From positions 62,001-126,000 of the forward strand of contig CAJNOI010000035.1 of assembly GCA_905250115.1 (NCBI GenBank): a stretch of 64,000 nt of DNA. The letters are read 5' to 3'. The position numbers and the translations under genes were made by a program. The first letter of the stretch is position 1; each line of letters begins with the position of its first letter. Shown here in pieces: positions 25,701-36,675 of the stretch. The DNA is from Adineta steineri. Lineage: Eukaryota > Rotifera > Eurotatoria > Adinetida > Adinetidae. Under the pieces are notes generated by a model. That model did not search any database and was not told the origin of the DNA. It saw only the letters and a program-made list of their open reading frames with translations.

Positions 25701-26735
25701 TCAATTAGATCGTGCTCTTGAAATAACTAAAATCAAAGTTAGTACTATCTTGTGTTTTTTCTTCTTCTCATTTAATCTTAAAAATTTCTTTAGGAACGTG
25801 AAGCTGATTTACGTATTGAAGATCTTACTAGTGATCTTAATACAAAACAAGCACGTGTTGATAATTGTCTTCGTGATTTACATGAACTTGAAAATCAAGT
25901 TCAAGAATTACAAAATGATCTTAGTATACGTAGTAAAGAAATGAATCGTATTCGAAATGAAACACAGAAAGAAATGAAGTATAAAACGAAAATTTTCCTG
26001 TTTGTTATTTGTATTTCTATATGAATTATTATCGTTTTAGACAACGTGAAGAAAAATTACGTAGCCAAAATGATGAAAAAATTCGTGATCTTATTAAAAC
26101 ACATGAAAATGAACAAAAACAATTATTAGAAGAATTTTCTAAAGCACATGATCTACTTAAAACACGTGTATCTGAACTTCAAATGAAGTAAAAAAACAAA
26201 TCGACAATTGTTTATTTTTATTTCCAAATTTTCGTTATAGTTGTAATGAAGCTGAAGAACGATATCGTAAACGTGAATCACGAACAGAAGATCTTGATTT
26301 AATATCAACACTTCAACATACAATTTCTGCTTATCAAGAACAAATGAAAAAAATTCATGTAAATTTCAAAATATATTTTCCTATACATATACACATGTTT
26401 TTATTTAGGATGAAAAGAAATTTCTTCAAATGGAATTAGTTAATAGAGAAACAAATTTTAATAAAGTTTTTACTAATGCACCGTCTTCCACAGTTGGTGT
26501 TATGAATCCTTTATCATTTAATACAAAATTTGTAAGCTTTTTTTTTCAATCGTATTCAACTCATTGCATGATTTTATTTTAGGTGCCTCGTAGTTCCGAT
26601 GGTTCTGGTGTCTCTCGTCTCAAATCTCAATCACCACGTCCATCTAGACTTGAGCCATTAGCGAATGTTGAAAGTCCACATGAATTACCAATAAAATCAA
26701 GCAAACCATTATTACCCAAACGTTTTATTAAGTAA
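16768..26735 (+). CDS. FAM184: FAM184-family long coiled-coil protein
   Basis: Many exons spanning 10 kb. Exon 1 (16768-16950) ends QEMHVKMAKKIAQLTK, exon 2 (20277-20485) continues VIYTLNTKVDEHD: together the FAM184 N-terminal hallmark. Later exons include 20537-21117, 21170-21289, 22638-22819 and 22877-23084; nearly all are heptad coiled coil. The last exons carry the C-terminal hallmark KFLQMELVNRETNFNKVF, STVGVMNPL, and end SSKPLLPKRFIK with the stop at 26733-26735. Roughly 900 residues in total; the human protein is about 1,140. Two exons need a one-base deletion in an A run to stay open: 23643-23649 (MDKK then LKTDCEKIRKEI) and 24750-24757 (ILDEHKK then TKEENLL). One intron (23862-24713) appears to start GC rather than GT. 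Function of the family is poorly known. Confidence 0.9.
17129..18032 (-). CDS. Neuronal calcium sensor protein, nested in FAM184 intron 1
   Basis: Five coding exons with short introns. The start MGNKAGGKGKK at 18032 gives an N-myristoylation-like glycine. The order is LKLNTQYTEEEIQAWHSGFLKDCPSGKLDKKQFLNVYK, KFYPEGKADKYCNFVFKAF, EF2 DTDNNNWIDFTE, EF3 DQDKDGQINRKD, and EF4 DKSGDVVLRNEF. The tail is Thr/Asn-rich and ends ETGAAV. The CPSGKL motif and helix spacing identify the NCS/KChIP superfamily. It lies entirely within the first intron of FAM184 on the opposite strand. It shares family with 9105-10003 but the sequences differ clearly, so they are not recent duplicates. Stop at 17131-17129. 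Confidence 0.85.
18033..20276 (+). other. Rest of FAM184 intron 1, no gene recognised
   Basis: Contains a purine-rich GAGAGA tract (18412-18442) and, at about 19820-20140, a stretch of visibly higher GC with one open frame (19921-20106) that matches nothing I know. I regard it as a possible transposon remnant. The nested gene's promoter should lie just beyond 18032. Confidence 0.35.
21622..22023. mobile_element. Pogo/Tigger-like MITE with TA target duplication
   Basis: Terminal inverted repeats: left end cagtgaaatctctctatatt at 21622 and, on the other strand, cagtaaaatctctcataatg from 22023. They agree at about 22 of 26 positions continuing into TGGACAC. Both ends are flanked by TA. The interior (402 bases total) has repeated tgtccaYtat motifs and no transposase, so this is a non-autonomous element. 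TA duplication and CAGT termini fit the pogo/Tc1 superfamily. It sits in the intron between exons 4 and 5 of FAM184. Confidence 0.8.
23862..24713 (+). other. Large FAM184 intron with apparent GC donor and TTTCGCC repeats
   Basis: The coding sequence VKDLLRQ (ending 23861) should be followed directly by LQLVKNQIL (from 24714), judging by human FAM184A (VEDLLNQISLLKQ). The join implies a gc...tttag intron. A GT site at 23841-23842 exists but would delete VKDLLRQ. The intron contains TTTCGCCA-type motifs at about 24318, 24468 (inverted), 24501 and 24552, suggesting an inserted repeat. Confidence 0.45.
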
Positions 26736-26885
26736 AATATTTTAAACAAAACGCATTTTTTTATTAATAAAAAAAGAAAACTTCTGAATATTTTCATGTA
26801 ATATTATATTTGCCTTTTTTTTCTTTCTGTTTTCAAAAAAAAATATCTTTGTATTGTAAATGTTATTTTTTACAATAAAAGAATA

Positions 26886-29800
26886 TTATGATGAATCAAA
26901 ACTATGCTGTCGAATACGTATCATAACATCTTCACAGGCTTTTGCAATATCCTTTAATGAACAAAATAATATTAGATAAGATTTAATTCAATAAACTTAC
27001 ATTATTATCTGAATGAAAGCGTTTAATTTCATAAAGTAAATTTTCTTCAATACGTGTTGAGGTCATTTCATTAATAGCATCATCTAAATAAAAAAATAAG
27101 AATAAAATTAATGAAAGGTTTTATACAGACCATATGGTAACATGGATTTTAATAATGTCATTATTCCTCGTGCTACATCATTTGAATTTTTGAATTGATC
27201 AAAGATTTTATTTAAACTTTCCATAGAATCAATAAGTGTACCATCATCCGTACGACTGCAAAGAAAACGCATTACACATCGTTCTATAAAGATAAAAGAG
27301 TTTTAGTCTTCTTGTTAATTTTGAAGAAATAAGATAATACCGTCAAGTTTAAATAATTCAGATAAAACAGCAAGTGCTGAAAAATAAAAGATTTCATATA
27401 TGTGAATAAGATGAAGAAATGAAAATACAAACCAGCTTTAACTGCATTACGATCATTACTGTATTTCTGTAAACCAATAGTAAAATAACGTACAAGATTG
27501 AATTGTACTAAATAATCGATCGTTGATTCTATTATATATAAGACATTAATGACTGAATATTATTAAAATTCATAGACATACTTTCAAAAATGAATGGTAA
27601 AAATGCAAAGCATACTTTAGTAAAAATATCACTATTATTTGGATGTTTTTGAAGAATATCTAAGAGGATGCCAAGAAGTAATACGTGATTACTGCGTAGA
27701 TCGCTTGCTAAATGAAATTAATATACAATAAAATAATGAAAAGTTTATTAAGATGTTAGATTTATAATATAATCTATGGGATGGGTTAGACAGTGTATTG
27801 AAATGAACTAACGACGGAATCTGGAGCCGCGTTATAGCTTTTTTACTGAGTTTTTGACCATTTTCTCAATATTGAGCAAAAAATCAAATAACGGAGTTTT
27901 GAGCTGAGATTTTGTCCATAGACAGGTGTAATCATCCGTAGAATATCATGAAAATTTCACCTGAAAAAACTGTTCCTTTGTCGAGATAGTCGACATTCAA
28001 GTAAACTGGCTTTTTGCTCCTTGTCTGTGATAAACAATGATTTTTTAAAAATTCAATATTTCAACACAGGAACAGTCTTTTTAGATGAAATTTTCAGAAT
28101 ATTCTACAGATGATTAGACCTGTCTATGGGCAAAATCTCAGCTCAAAACTCCGTTATTTGATTTTTTTCTAGTCTCACTAAGACCTGCTTGAGGGCGCAA
28201 TATAAGCGCAAACGGAATGTATCAAGTGGTGAGGTTCCCTCGTAAGCTTTGATTCAAATAGTAGAAATTTCAGCGAGCGACACAATTTAAATGCCTACGA
28301 TTATTATAAATTAGCGATTAAATTTCGTACATTTTACAAGTAGGAACTATTTTCTTTTTTTTAGATTTTTCTCAATAGTGAAAAAATTAGATTAACTAAC
28401 TGATTGAATCTTTTGCCATAAGCCAAATAAGTGTACAACATTTTGCACTAACATCAGCATTATTTGCATGCTTAGTCATAACTTGAATTAAATTTGAATT
28501 TATATGAGCATTTATCACAAGTTTAGCATCTAAATTTCAATCATAACATATATTAAAAATCAACGATAATATACGAATTTACTTTTTGTTGCAAAATTAA
28601 TAAGAATACCAATTATTTTTCCAATTAAATGTTCATCATTTTCAAATATCTATATCATCAAAAAAACAATCTAAGTAATTAACCGAAAAACTATAGAATC
28701 ATACAGGTATCATTCTTGCAACAAATGTTACAACTTGTGTTGTAATTATCACATCATTATGAATTATTTTATCTAATAATTCAAGTGTACCATCAATTAT
28801 AATTGAATTTGATATAAAATGTTCGACAATAGGTATGACATCTTTCTGAAAACTATTTGCTAATATTGATAAATCAATCTATAGAAGAAAAAGAAAAACG
28901 AGCTTATTTTATTGAATTAAATCAATTTACTGATTTTGATTGATTACATAATTGAAGTGCATGTTCAATACGACTTTCAGCATTTCGATGTTGTTTTAAA
29001 TAATTTAAATAATATTCAAATTTTTCATTTTTTGCTAAACCTATAAAAATAATATTATATTTTTAGAAAATAATATTTATAAATACCATCTCGAGCCCAT
29101 TTTTTATCACGTTCAGATGGATATTTCATTTGATCAGAATCAATATTATGCATACTTTCAATTATATAATCATCACGTCGTAAATCTCTATAGAAAACAA
29201 ATGAAATTTATAGACAATATTACTGTAACTTACACTTCTGTCAAACGTTTTTGTCGATCTGGAATCATCATTTGACCAATCAATGTCGAGATTGTTTTGT
29301 GTGTCTAATGATAATAAATTTTATCAATCTTCTATAATTCATCATATTAATTAACCTTTTGTAAATTTTGAAGAGTTTGAGACAATATATTAGTATCATG
29401 TCGTGCACAAATACGTAATTGCAATGTTTCATCATCCTGAAAATTATAAATAAATCTAAGAAATTTTATCAAAATAATTTCTTACACTTAATATATCACA
29501 AGTAATCATATCTAAAAGTGTCGAACCAAATGAATAGATATCTGATTGTATGGAATATTCTCCAGATTCTAATATTTCTGGTGCTGTATATGAAAGTGCA
29601 CCTAGAATAAAGAAAAAAATATATATTCGTCGTTTCAAAATAAAATAATAATTAGCAAAATTTAGTTTTTCCTACTATGACATTTAATACAACTAGATTT
29701 ATCAATTAAAAAAACTAGATCTTATAATAAATAATGCTTTTTGTTTAATAGATAATTATACATACGACGAGGCAATCGTGTTCGCATACGAACATCATAA

Positions 29801-30602
29801 GCAACTGATGGTGGAATCATATCACCGATAATAACTGAACAATTTTGTTCGTTATTTTCTCCACGTAAATAAATACAATCTGGTTTTAAATTTCTATAAG
29901 AAAACAAATGGAATATATAATTCGAATAAAAACCTATTTATTAACCGATGAAGAATATTTTGACTCCATAAATACATTAAACCATCTAAAATTTGTGCAA
30001 ACCAAACATCAATTAACTGAAAGAAAGATACAGATTAGTCGTTTTGATGATATATATATATATTCTTACTTGATTATCAAGTGGAGTTTTTGTTTGTCGT
30101 AATTTTCGTAAATATTTATCAAGATTTCCCATTGGAAAATATTCCGATACGAGATTAATATACGTTGCACTAATCTAAAGAAATTTGACTTCTAAAAAAA
30201 AGATTTTGCTAATAAAATATGTATACTTTATGTTCAACTGATGTAAATATATCAATATATGATGCGACATGTTCATATGATAGTTTCATTAAAGGAAGAT
30301 ACTAAGTGAGAAAATAAAAATAAATAAAGATTATTATAAATAATTACTTCTTGATATGCAACAGCAGTTGTTGTCATATCCATTAATTCCATCTAAGAAA
30401 AATAAGTTCAGTTAAACAGAATATATATATGTGAATGAAAACAAACTTTTGAAAGAGTATAAGATTCATCTGAATCTTTTCGTTGCACAATAATTCGTTC
30501 GGCTAGTGCATCTAGACCGAGATTTTCGTCGATCTTTAATCGAAATAAATTAGATAATAGAAAAAATAATTGCAATATGAAGCTTACAGTATATTTATCC
30601 AT
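26886..30602 (-). CDS. STKLD1: STKLD1-like pseudokinase with C-terminal armadillo-like repeats
   Basis: About 20 short exons. The start MDKYT is at 30602. The next exon (IDENLGLDALAERIIV) and following ones give a degenerate kinase domain: NLVSEYFPMGNLDKYL, QILDGLMYLWSQNILHRNLKPDCIYL, IGDM, then LSYTAPEILESGEYSIQSDIYSFGSTLLDMITC. The HRD catalytic Asp is Asn (HRN) and the DFG motif is GDM, so catalysis is unlikely; human STKLD1 likewise has HRN. The rest is helical repeat (ARM/HEAT-like), for example NADVSAKCCTLIWLMAKDS and NDRNAVKAALAVLSELF, ending DVMIRIRQHSFDSS. No frame break found. Convergent with FAM184 (150 bases apart) and divergent from TOMM22 (358 bases). Cellular role unknown. Confidence 0.85.
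27878..28168. mobile_element. Foldback (long inverted-repeat) element in an STKLD1 intron
   Basis: Left arm about 27878-27985 and right arm about 28062-28168 are inverted copies of each other over roughly 107 bases with about 90 percent identity; both include aaatcaaataacggagtttt and agctgagattttg. The loop is about 76 bases with no coding capacity. The structure is that of a foldback/MITE-type element and could form a long hairpin in the pre-mRNA. It enlarges one intron to about 700 bases in a gene whose introns are otherwise about 50. Confidence 0.85.
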
Positions 30603-30960
30603 TTTAACAGAGTTTTATTCTCTATTAAATTGAAACTAACAGATTATTTCTAGTCGCCATTGATTTGTACGAAACTTTAGTAACGACCTCCTTATGATTT
30701 TAAAACGTAATAAAATGATTAGATAATTCTATTTTCAAATAGATTTTTCGTCAAATATAAATTGTCACATAAAAAAAGAAAAGCGCCCAACTATCGAATG
30801 CACGACATCTACTAAATGAAATCCATGGTTTAGTCTTTTTGGTAGAAGACATTAACCAGTCAAACAAAAGTTCTGGTAAATCTTGGAAATCTATTTGAAT
30901 GTATTAAACTTAGTATTGCTTAATATAATTCAAACAAAAATATTTGTGCGAATAATTTCA
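30603..30960. promoter_or_regulatory. Bidirectional promoter interval, STKLD1 / TOMM22
   Basis: 358 bases separate divergent start codons. An open frame in phase with TOMM22 extends upstream to an ATG at 30883, but TOMM22 homology and acidic character begin at 30961, so I treat it as 5' UTR. No specific element recognised. Confidence 0.4.
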
Positions 30961-31560
30961 ATGAGTGAAGAAGATTTATCTGCATTAGTAACTTCAATTG
31001 ATGAAAATGATATTGAAATAATTCCTTCAAATGGTTATGAAATAAATGATGAATTAGATTTTATGCCTGATCATTTTACCATTGATAATCGAAATCTTGA
31101 TACATCAGATGAAACAATTCCACCAACAATACCAAATAATTTAACTCGTGAAGTTTCCGAGGTTATTTAAAATAAAAAGTATTTATTTGAAATTTTTTTA
31201 CTTAAAATATTTTTAAAGGAATTTGAAGATGAAACATTCATTGAACGTCTTTATGGTTTAACTGAAATGTTTCCTAATTGGTTACATAGATTATTTCACA
31301 ATTCTTATCAATATTCAAAATATATTGGTCCATTTATGAAAAAATCTATTTGGTTTTGTAGTTCATCATTTCTTGTCTTAATTCTTCCAATTCTTGTTCA
31401 ACTAGAATTTTCACAAGTTCTCGATATGGAAGCTGCGCAAACACGTCAAGTAAATTTTTAAATAAAATTTTCATATAATTTTTCTAAAACATCGTTTAGA
31501 TTCTTCTTGGACCATCCGCTCAAATTGCATCAAATATAGGTGGCATTGGTCTAAACTAAA
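30961..31560 (+). CDS. TOMM22: Mitochondrial import receptor subunit TOM22
   Basis: Three exons: 30961-31161, 31219-31449 and 31501-31560. TOM22 is the central receptor of the outer-membrane TOM complex, binding presequences through an acidic cytosolic domain. Here the acidic N-terminal domain (MSEEDLSALVTSIDENDIEI) is followed by the family signature ERLYGLTEMFP, one transmembrane segment (SIWFCSSSFLVLILPILVQL) and the terminal motif RQILLGPS also present in human TOMM22. Length about 163 residues against 142 in human. The complete frame is intact. Confidence 0.93.
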
Positions 31561-31884
31561 TTCATGTGATATATCAAAACATTATCGTTTTCGTTTCGTT
31601 AACCTTTTTGTATTGTACAGCAACTATATAAGTTTCTTTTTGTTTGCAAACGAACTTCCAGTATTTTCCATTTACTTTTATATTTTAACTTATGTGAGAA
31701 AGTGAAAACGAAGCGACCTTATAATGAATGCATTTTCGTCTTTCAATCATATATATATATATATATATACAGACATAAGAAGCGAAAGAATCTTTTGTTA
31801 ATATCTTGATAGTATTTATTGTGATTTAAAAGAAAAAACTATTTCTAGATTTTGAAAATCAAAATTTTATAACAACTAATAATC
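31561..31884. other. Short intergenic gap TOMM22-EIF3L
   Basis: 324 bases with a (TA)n tract at 31750-31770. A tttctag acceptor-like site at 31843-31850 lies about 35 bases before the EIF3L start codon. Confidence 0.4.
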
Positions 31885-34800
31885 ATGATGGATTTTGAAG
31901 TAAGAAACTTTGTTTTTTTTTGATTTTTGTTTTATTTAATAAATGATTTAATTCTAGTATCAACCATATGGTGGCGGTGCAGCTCAAGCAACAACGAATC
32001 AACCAGGTTGGTTCATTATTTCTGTTTAAAATTTATGATTAATTTTTCTTTATGGATATAATTAGATCATTACTTCGGAGGATCGTATGGTGGAGGCGTT
32101 CAAAGCATTAGTCGACGTGAAATTATCGAACATTTCGCAGAATTTCGTCGAGCTATTCATGAAGGACCTGTAACACTTGTTCAACATTATTATAATTCAA
32201 AGTAAAGCTATATGTTTAATGAAACTAATAGGATTATCTCTTTGTTTTTAGTTATGAAACAATGATACAAAACTATAATACAGAATGGCCATCAGCTGAA
32301 GCATTAAAAGAACATGTCGGAGGTATGTTTTTATTAGTATAAAAAAAATTAACGTGATTACAAGTCACGCTTGAAGATCACTATAAATTCTGATAGATTG
32401 AGCTGAAAGTTTATCGATAACAATCTACATTCATCAAATAATTCTTAAAAACAGAATCCCATTTGAACTTTTCTTCTTCTATATTAATATATGTTATTTT
32501 TATTTAGATGATGCATTATTTCTTACTTTATACAAGGAAATGTATTTTCGACATATCTATGCATCAAAACCCGTAAGATTAGCAAAACTTCTTTTGTAAT
32601 TTTTGTCAAATTTTATTTTATTAGGGTGGTGTTTCGTTAGAAGAACGACAAGAATCCTATATGAATTATATTGATCTGTTTAATTTAGTTTTAGCAAAAG
32701 ATCAACCATTAAAAATTGAATTACCAGATCAATGGTTATGGGATATCATCGAAGAATTTATCTATCAATTTCAATCATTTTGCAATTTTCGTACAAAATT
32801 AGCTAAACGAACGGATGATGATATTGAACATTTAAAACGAAATATTAAAATCTGGAATGTTCATGCTGTACTTAATGTTATGCATAGTCTTGTTGATAAA
32901 TCACGAATTGTTGAACAATTAGAAGCCGCAAAAAAAAGGAGGTAAAATTATCTTAATATAAAAAAAAATTGAAATAAATCCCTTTTTTTTGTAAATAGTA
33001 TCATTTAATGCTGGTGGTGATTTATTTTGTCAAACAAATCTTTATAAAATGTTTGGATATTTTAGTTTAATTGGTTTATTAAAATTACATACATTAACAA
33101 GTGATTATTATATGGCATTAAAAACAATTGAATGTATTGATTTAGATGTTACAAAACAAGTAAATATTTTATGATTAGGAATAAAAAGAAGATCGATGTT
33201 ATTTGCTTCTGAATTTAGAATGATGTTTGTCAAGTATTTCATTGTATTGTAGCAACAAATTATCATGCAGGTTTTTGTTATTCAATGATGAGAAATTATG
33301 ACGATGCTATTCGAGTATTTGTTGATACATTACTTTATATTCAACGTAGTAAACCAATTATGGTTGCTCAAACATTTCAAAATGATGCAGTAAGGTTTAA
33401 ATGAATTCTATATATATATATATTGGAATCATTTTATTCAATAGGTTAATAAAACAGCTGATCAAATGATGACATTATTAGCTATTTGTTTAACATTAAA
33501 TCCAATGCGAATTGATGAAACAATCTATTTACATCTTAAAGAAAAATTTCTTGATAAATTACCTAAACCATTACTTTGGGTTGGGTAAGGTCTTATTATG
33601 TTCATATATAATTTAAAATTAATTTGATGTTTCTTTTCTCTATAGTCCCGATGGAAAATTACCATTTCGAGATAGCTTTGCATATGGTAAATAAAATTTG
33701 TTTTTTTCTTTTAATTTTCAATTAGTTTTTCTTATTAAATCTTATGCTAAATTTTAAGTTATAAAATATAATCTTTTCATAGAAAAACGTTTATGCTATC
33801 GTAGTGCATCTTTTGAATCTTTATGTTTTATATAGAAAGAAATTTTGACAAAACAAAATATTGTATTTATATAAGTGCTTTTATATAAATAATAGTAAAA
33901 TGAACTTTGTCAACTTTTTGCAGCTTCACTTAGTTTTTAAAACGGAACAAGTTGCTTCGAGATATCTAAAATATGTAATTAAAAAAAAGTTCACACCGTG
34001 AAAAAAGAACAAAAAATATTTTTTTTATTAAAAATTAAAAATAACATACGAAATAATAGTTTCTATTTTGCATATGTATTCAACTATAGTCTCAAGTGTT
34101 TATTTATTATACAAACAAAAATACAGTTTGTTGATAAGGGGAAAGTTTCTTTTATGATAACAGTAGTGAATACTGTATCCACAACACTATTAAATCAATT
34201 ATAGTATAATAGAGTGCAATTATTTTCATGGATAAGAATGTTGTAGTTACGTTTAGCAGATTTTCTTTATACATGCCTACAGGCAAATAATACTTTAAAT
34301 ATATAACCTAAGGAAAAGATTTTTTCTAATGTATTTTTCCTTAAATATGTCATATATTTTCACTCTATGATAATTTAAGACAAGCAGCTTGATATTGTTC
34401 TGAAAGACTATGTTATTATTATATCTTCTGTAGTCAGTCATGCGCAAGAATATCTTACTGACGGAAGTTCCCGCTTGCTATTTTCTTGTTCTAATAATAA
34501 TATAGTTATTTGTTAATTATGTATAATTAATATTTTATTTATATCTTAGCTTGCCCGAAATTTATTAGTCCTGCACCGACAATATTCGAACAACGTAATG
34601 ATTCACAATGGGCTGTAAGATTAGAAATTAATAAAGAAATTCGAGACTATATTTTTCTCTAATCTAGGAACCGTTCAATAGACAAATCGAAGTATTTACC
34701 GAAGAACTTCAAGAACAAGCATACATTCCTGATGTTCGAAGGTAATATTTTATACAATTCAATATAAAAAAAAACATTCATTTTTTTTTCTATTAGTTAT

Positions 34801-35422
34801 TTAAAATTATATACAACAATGAATATCGAAAAATTAGCATCATTTATGGAAAAAGTAATTAAAATATTCAATTTAAGACTTTTATTTATTCTTCTATTTT
34901 TAGACACCACAAGAAGTAAAACCATTATTATTAACATTCAAAGTTAGTTGAGATATTTTTTGTCGATTATAAGAGCTTATGTGTTTGTTCTAGCATAAAT
35001 TAAGTGGTAATGATGCCGCAGAAAAAACTGAAGAAGATTTTCAATCATCAGCTGATATCGATTTCTACGTTGACAAAGTAAGAAAATTAAAAATATTTGT
35101 TTGATTATTTACATAAAGAAATTTTATTTTAGGATATTATCTATATTGCTGATACAAAAATAACTCGACGTTATAGTGATTATCTTGTTAAACAAATTCT
35201 TAAATATCAAGAAGTATGTTCTCAAGAAAAAATATTCATAGAAATTATTTGTCAATATTGATTGACATGTTAATATAAAAGAAATGACAGATGAGATTAT
35301 TTCTATAATGCTAATATTTAAATGAACACTATAAAAGTTTTCTAAAATATTCTCTATTTTTATTTTAGTTAACACGAACTATCAGTGAAGGTTTGACTCC
35401 ACGTCATGCTGGTAACAAATGA
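31885..35422 (+). CDS. EIF3L: Translation initiation factor eIF3 subunit L
   Basis: eIF3L is a PCI-domain subunit of the eIF3 complex that helps load the 40S ribosome. The start MMDFE is at 31885 (a second ATG follows at once). Motifs in order: SRREIIEHFAEFRRAIHEG, DDALFLTLYKEMYFRHIYA, SYMNYIDLFN, LPDQWLWDIIEEFIYQFQSF, KMFGYFSLIGLLKLHTL, YSMMRNYDDAIRVFVDTLLY, MMTLLAICLTLNPMRIDE, CPKFISP, IEVFTEELQEQAYI, SYLKLYTTM, FYVDKDIIYIADTKITRRY. The order and spacing match human EIF3L. One break: at an 8-A run (32930-32937) the exon end reads AAKKRS then a stop, whereas one fewer A gives AAKKGVSFNAGG across the intron. A longer intron (33686-34549) separates FAY from ACPKF. Confidence 0.93.
33686..34549 (+). 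other. Large EIF3L intron (about 860 bases)
   Basis: All other EIF3L introns are about 50-180 bases. I see no transposon termini or coding homology in it, only AT-rich sequence with an open frame (33998-34204) that I do not believe. Confidence 0.35.
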
Positions 35423-36675
35423 AGAATAAAATAGAAGAAAAAAGAAATTATACGTCTCATCATATATTTTTTTTTTGTCTTGTTGTTGTTCTAATTATTT
35501 TATCCTTCAAAAAAAAAACACTCATTTATATATATCTATCATGATGATGAGCAAATAAATAAAAGCATACAAATAAACATTAACATCAGATTGTTATTTC
35601 TTATAAATAGTTGATTTTATTACTAATGGTCGTACATCCAATATTTGCTGTTAATCATAATGACAAATAAATTAAATAGATATTTTGTTTTTCAATCGAA
35701 CGATTTTAAAATTATTTGTCGTTTGATCAAGAAAAAAGAGAAACAGATGAATAATAACAACCATTTCGAAATTTATTTTTGCATATAATTACTTTTATTC
35801 AATTAATTTGAACGTTTTTTAAATATCATACGTGGTGAATGTACTATTTTAGGAGTGTTATTTAGTGCAATATTTTCTGTTTTTTCTTCTCAAGGCAATT
35901 TAGAATATAGTAATAAGTCAATTAATAAATGAGTTGGCACAATTTCTATTTTGACATGACAACGTAGACGAAGGAAAAGAAGAAAAAAAAACGTTTGCCA
36001 ATGTTGTAGTTCTCTAGCAATGCGTCATCATAAAGATGTATAGACAAGGTGTTATACGAGGTGGCGCGGGCGAGAAATAAAGGAAAGAAAGAGAGGACAA
36101 ATATTCGACGACGAACATCTAGTTCAAGAGAAAGAGAAATATATGGTTCGATGTTGATCTCTCTATTGATTGGTTGTGCGCGCTTTTTATTCATACAAGG
36201 CAAAGAAAGAAAAGAATGAATAGTAGTTGGCACAGCTGATGATGAGACCATAGCCATAATAAATAAATAAATAAATAATGCAAAACATTGTTGTTCGTCA
36301 ACTGAAATATTCTATACATATACGATCAGTTAATGTCAAACCTTATTCATCTATCATTTTGACAAATTGACATCAAACGTCATAAAGATATACTCGTTTC
36401 TTTTTTTCTTTGAATTTAATTGATATATTATCTATTTTTACAACAAAACCACATTTTTTCTTCGATTTTTACTATGATGATTTCATATTGCAATTGATCA
36501 AATAAATACAAAAAAGAAAAAACACAAGGCACAAACAATTCTTTTCAATTTACATCGTTTCGACGACAACGACGTAATACAACATTCAGGTAAAAGAAGA
36601 AGAAGAAAAAAATCGAAGACATATTTCTTATTTATTTTCGATACCATAATAACGAAATTTTTATTTTAGAACACA
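35423..36675. other. Intergenic between EIF3L and NPC1
   Basis: 1.25 kb, AT-rich with a slightly GC-richer patch (36040-36200) and an open frame on minus that lacks protein character. NPC1's ATG (36676) is preceded directly by attttag, an acceptor, so an untranslated exon or a trans-splice outron lies in this stretch. Confidence 0.4.

Noticed and set aside
32329..32508. Intronic snoRNA in the longer EIF3L intron
   Set aside because: No clear C/D boxes or H/ACA hinge-tail pair at the right spacing; only a small gtgatt/aagtcac hairpin.
35946..36257. 103-codon minus-strand open frame between EIF3L and NPC1
   Set aside because: Slightly GC-richer than its surroundings, but no motif and ends in a poly-Phe run from A homopolymers; not supportable as a gene.
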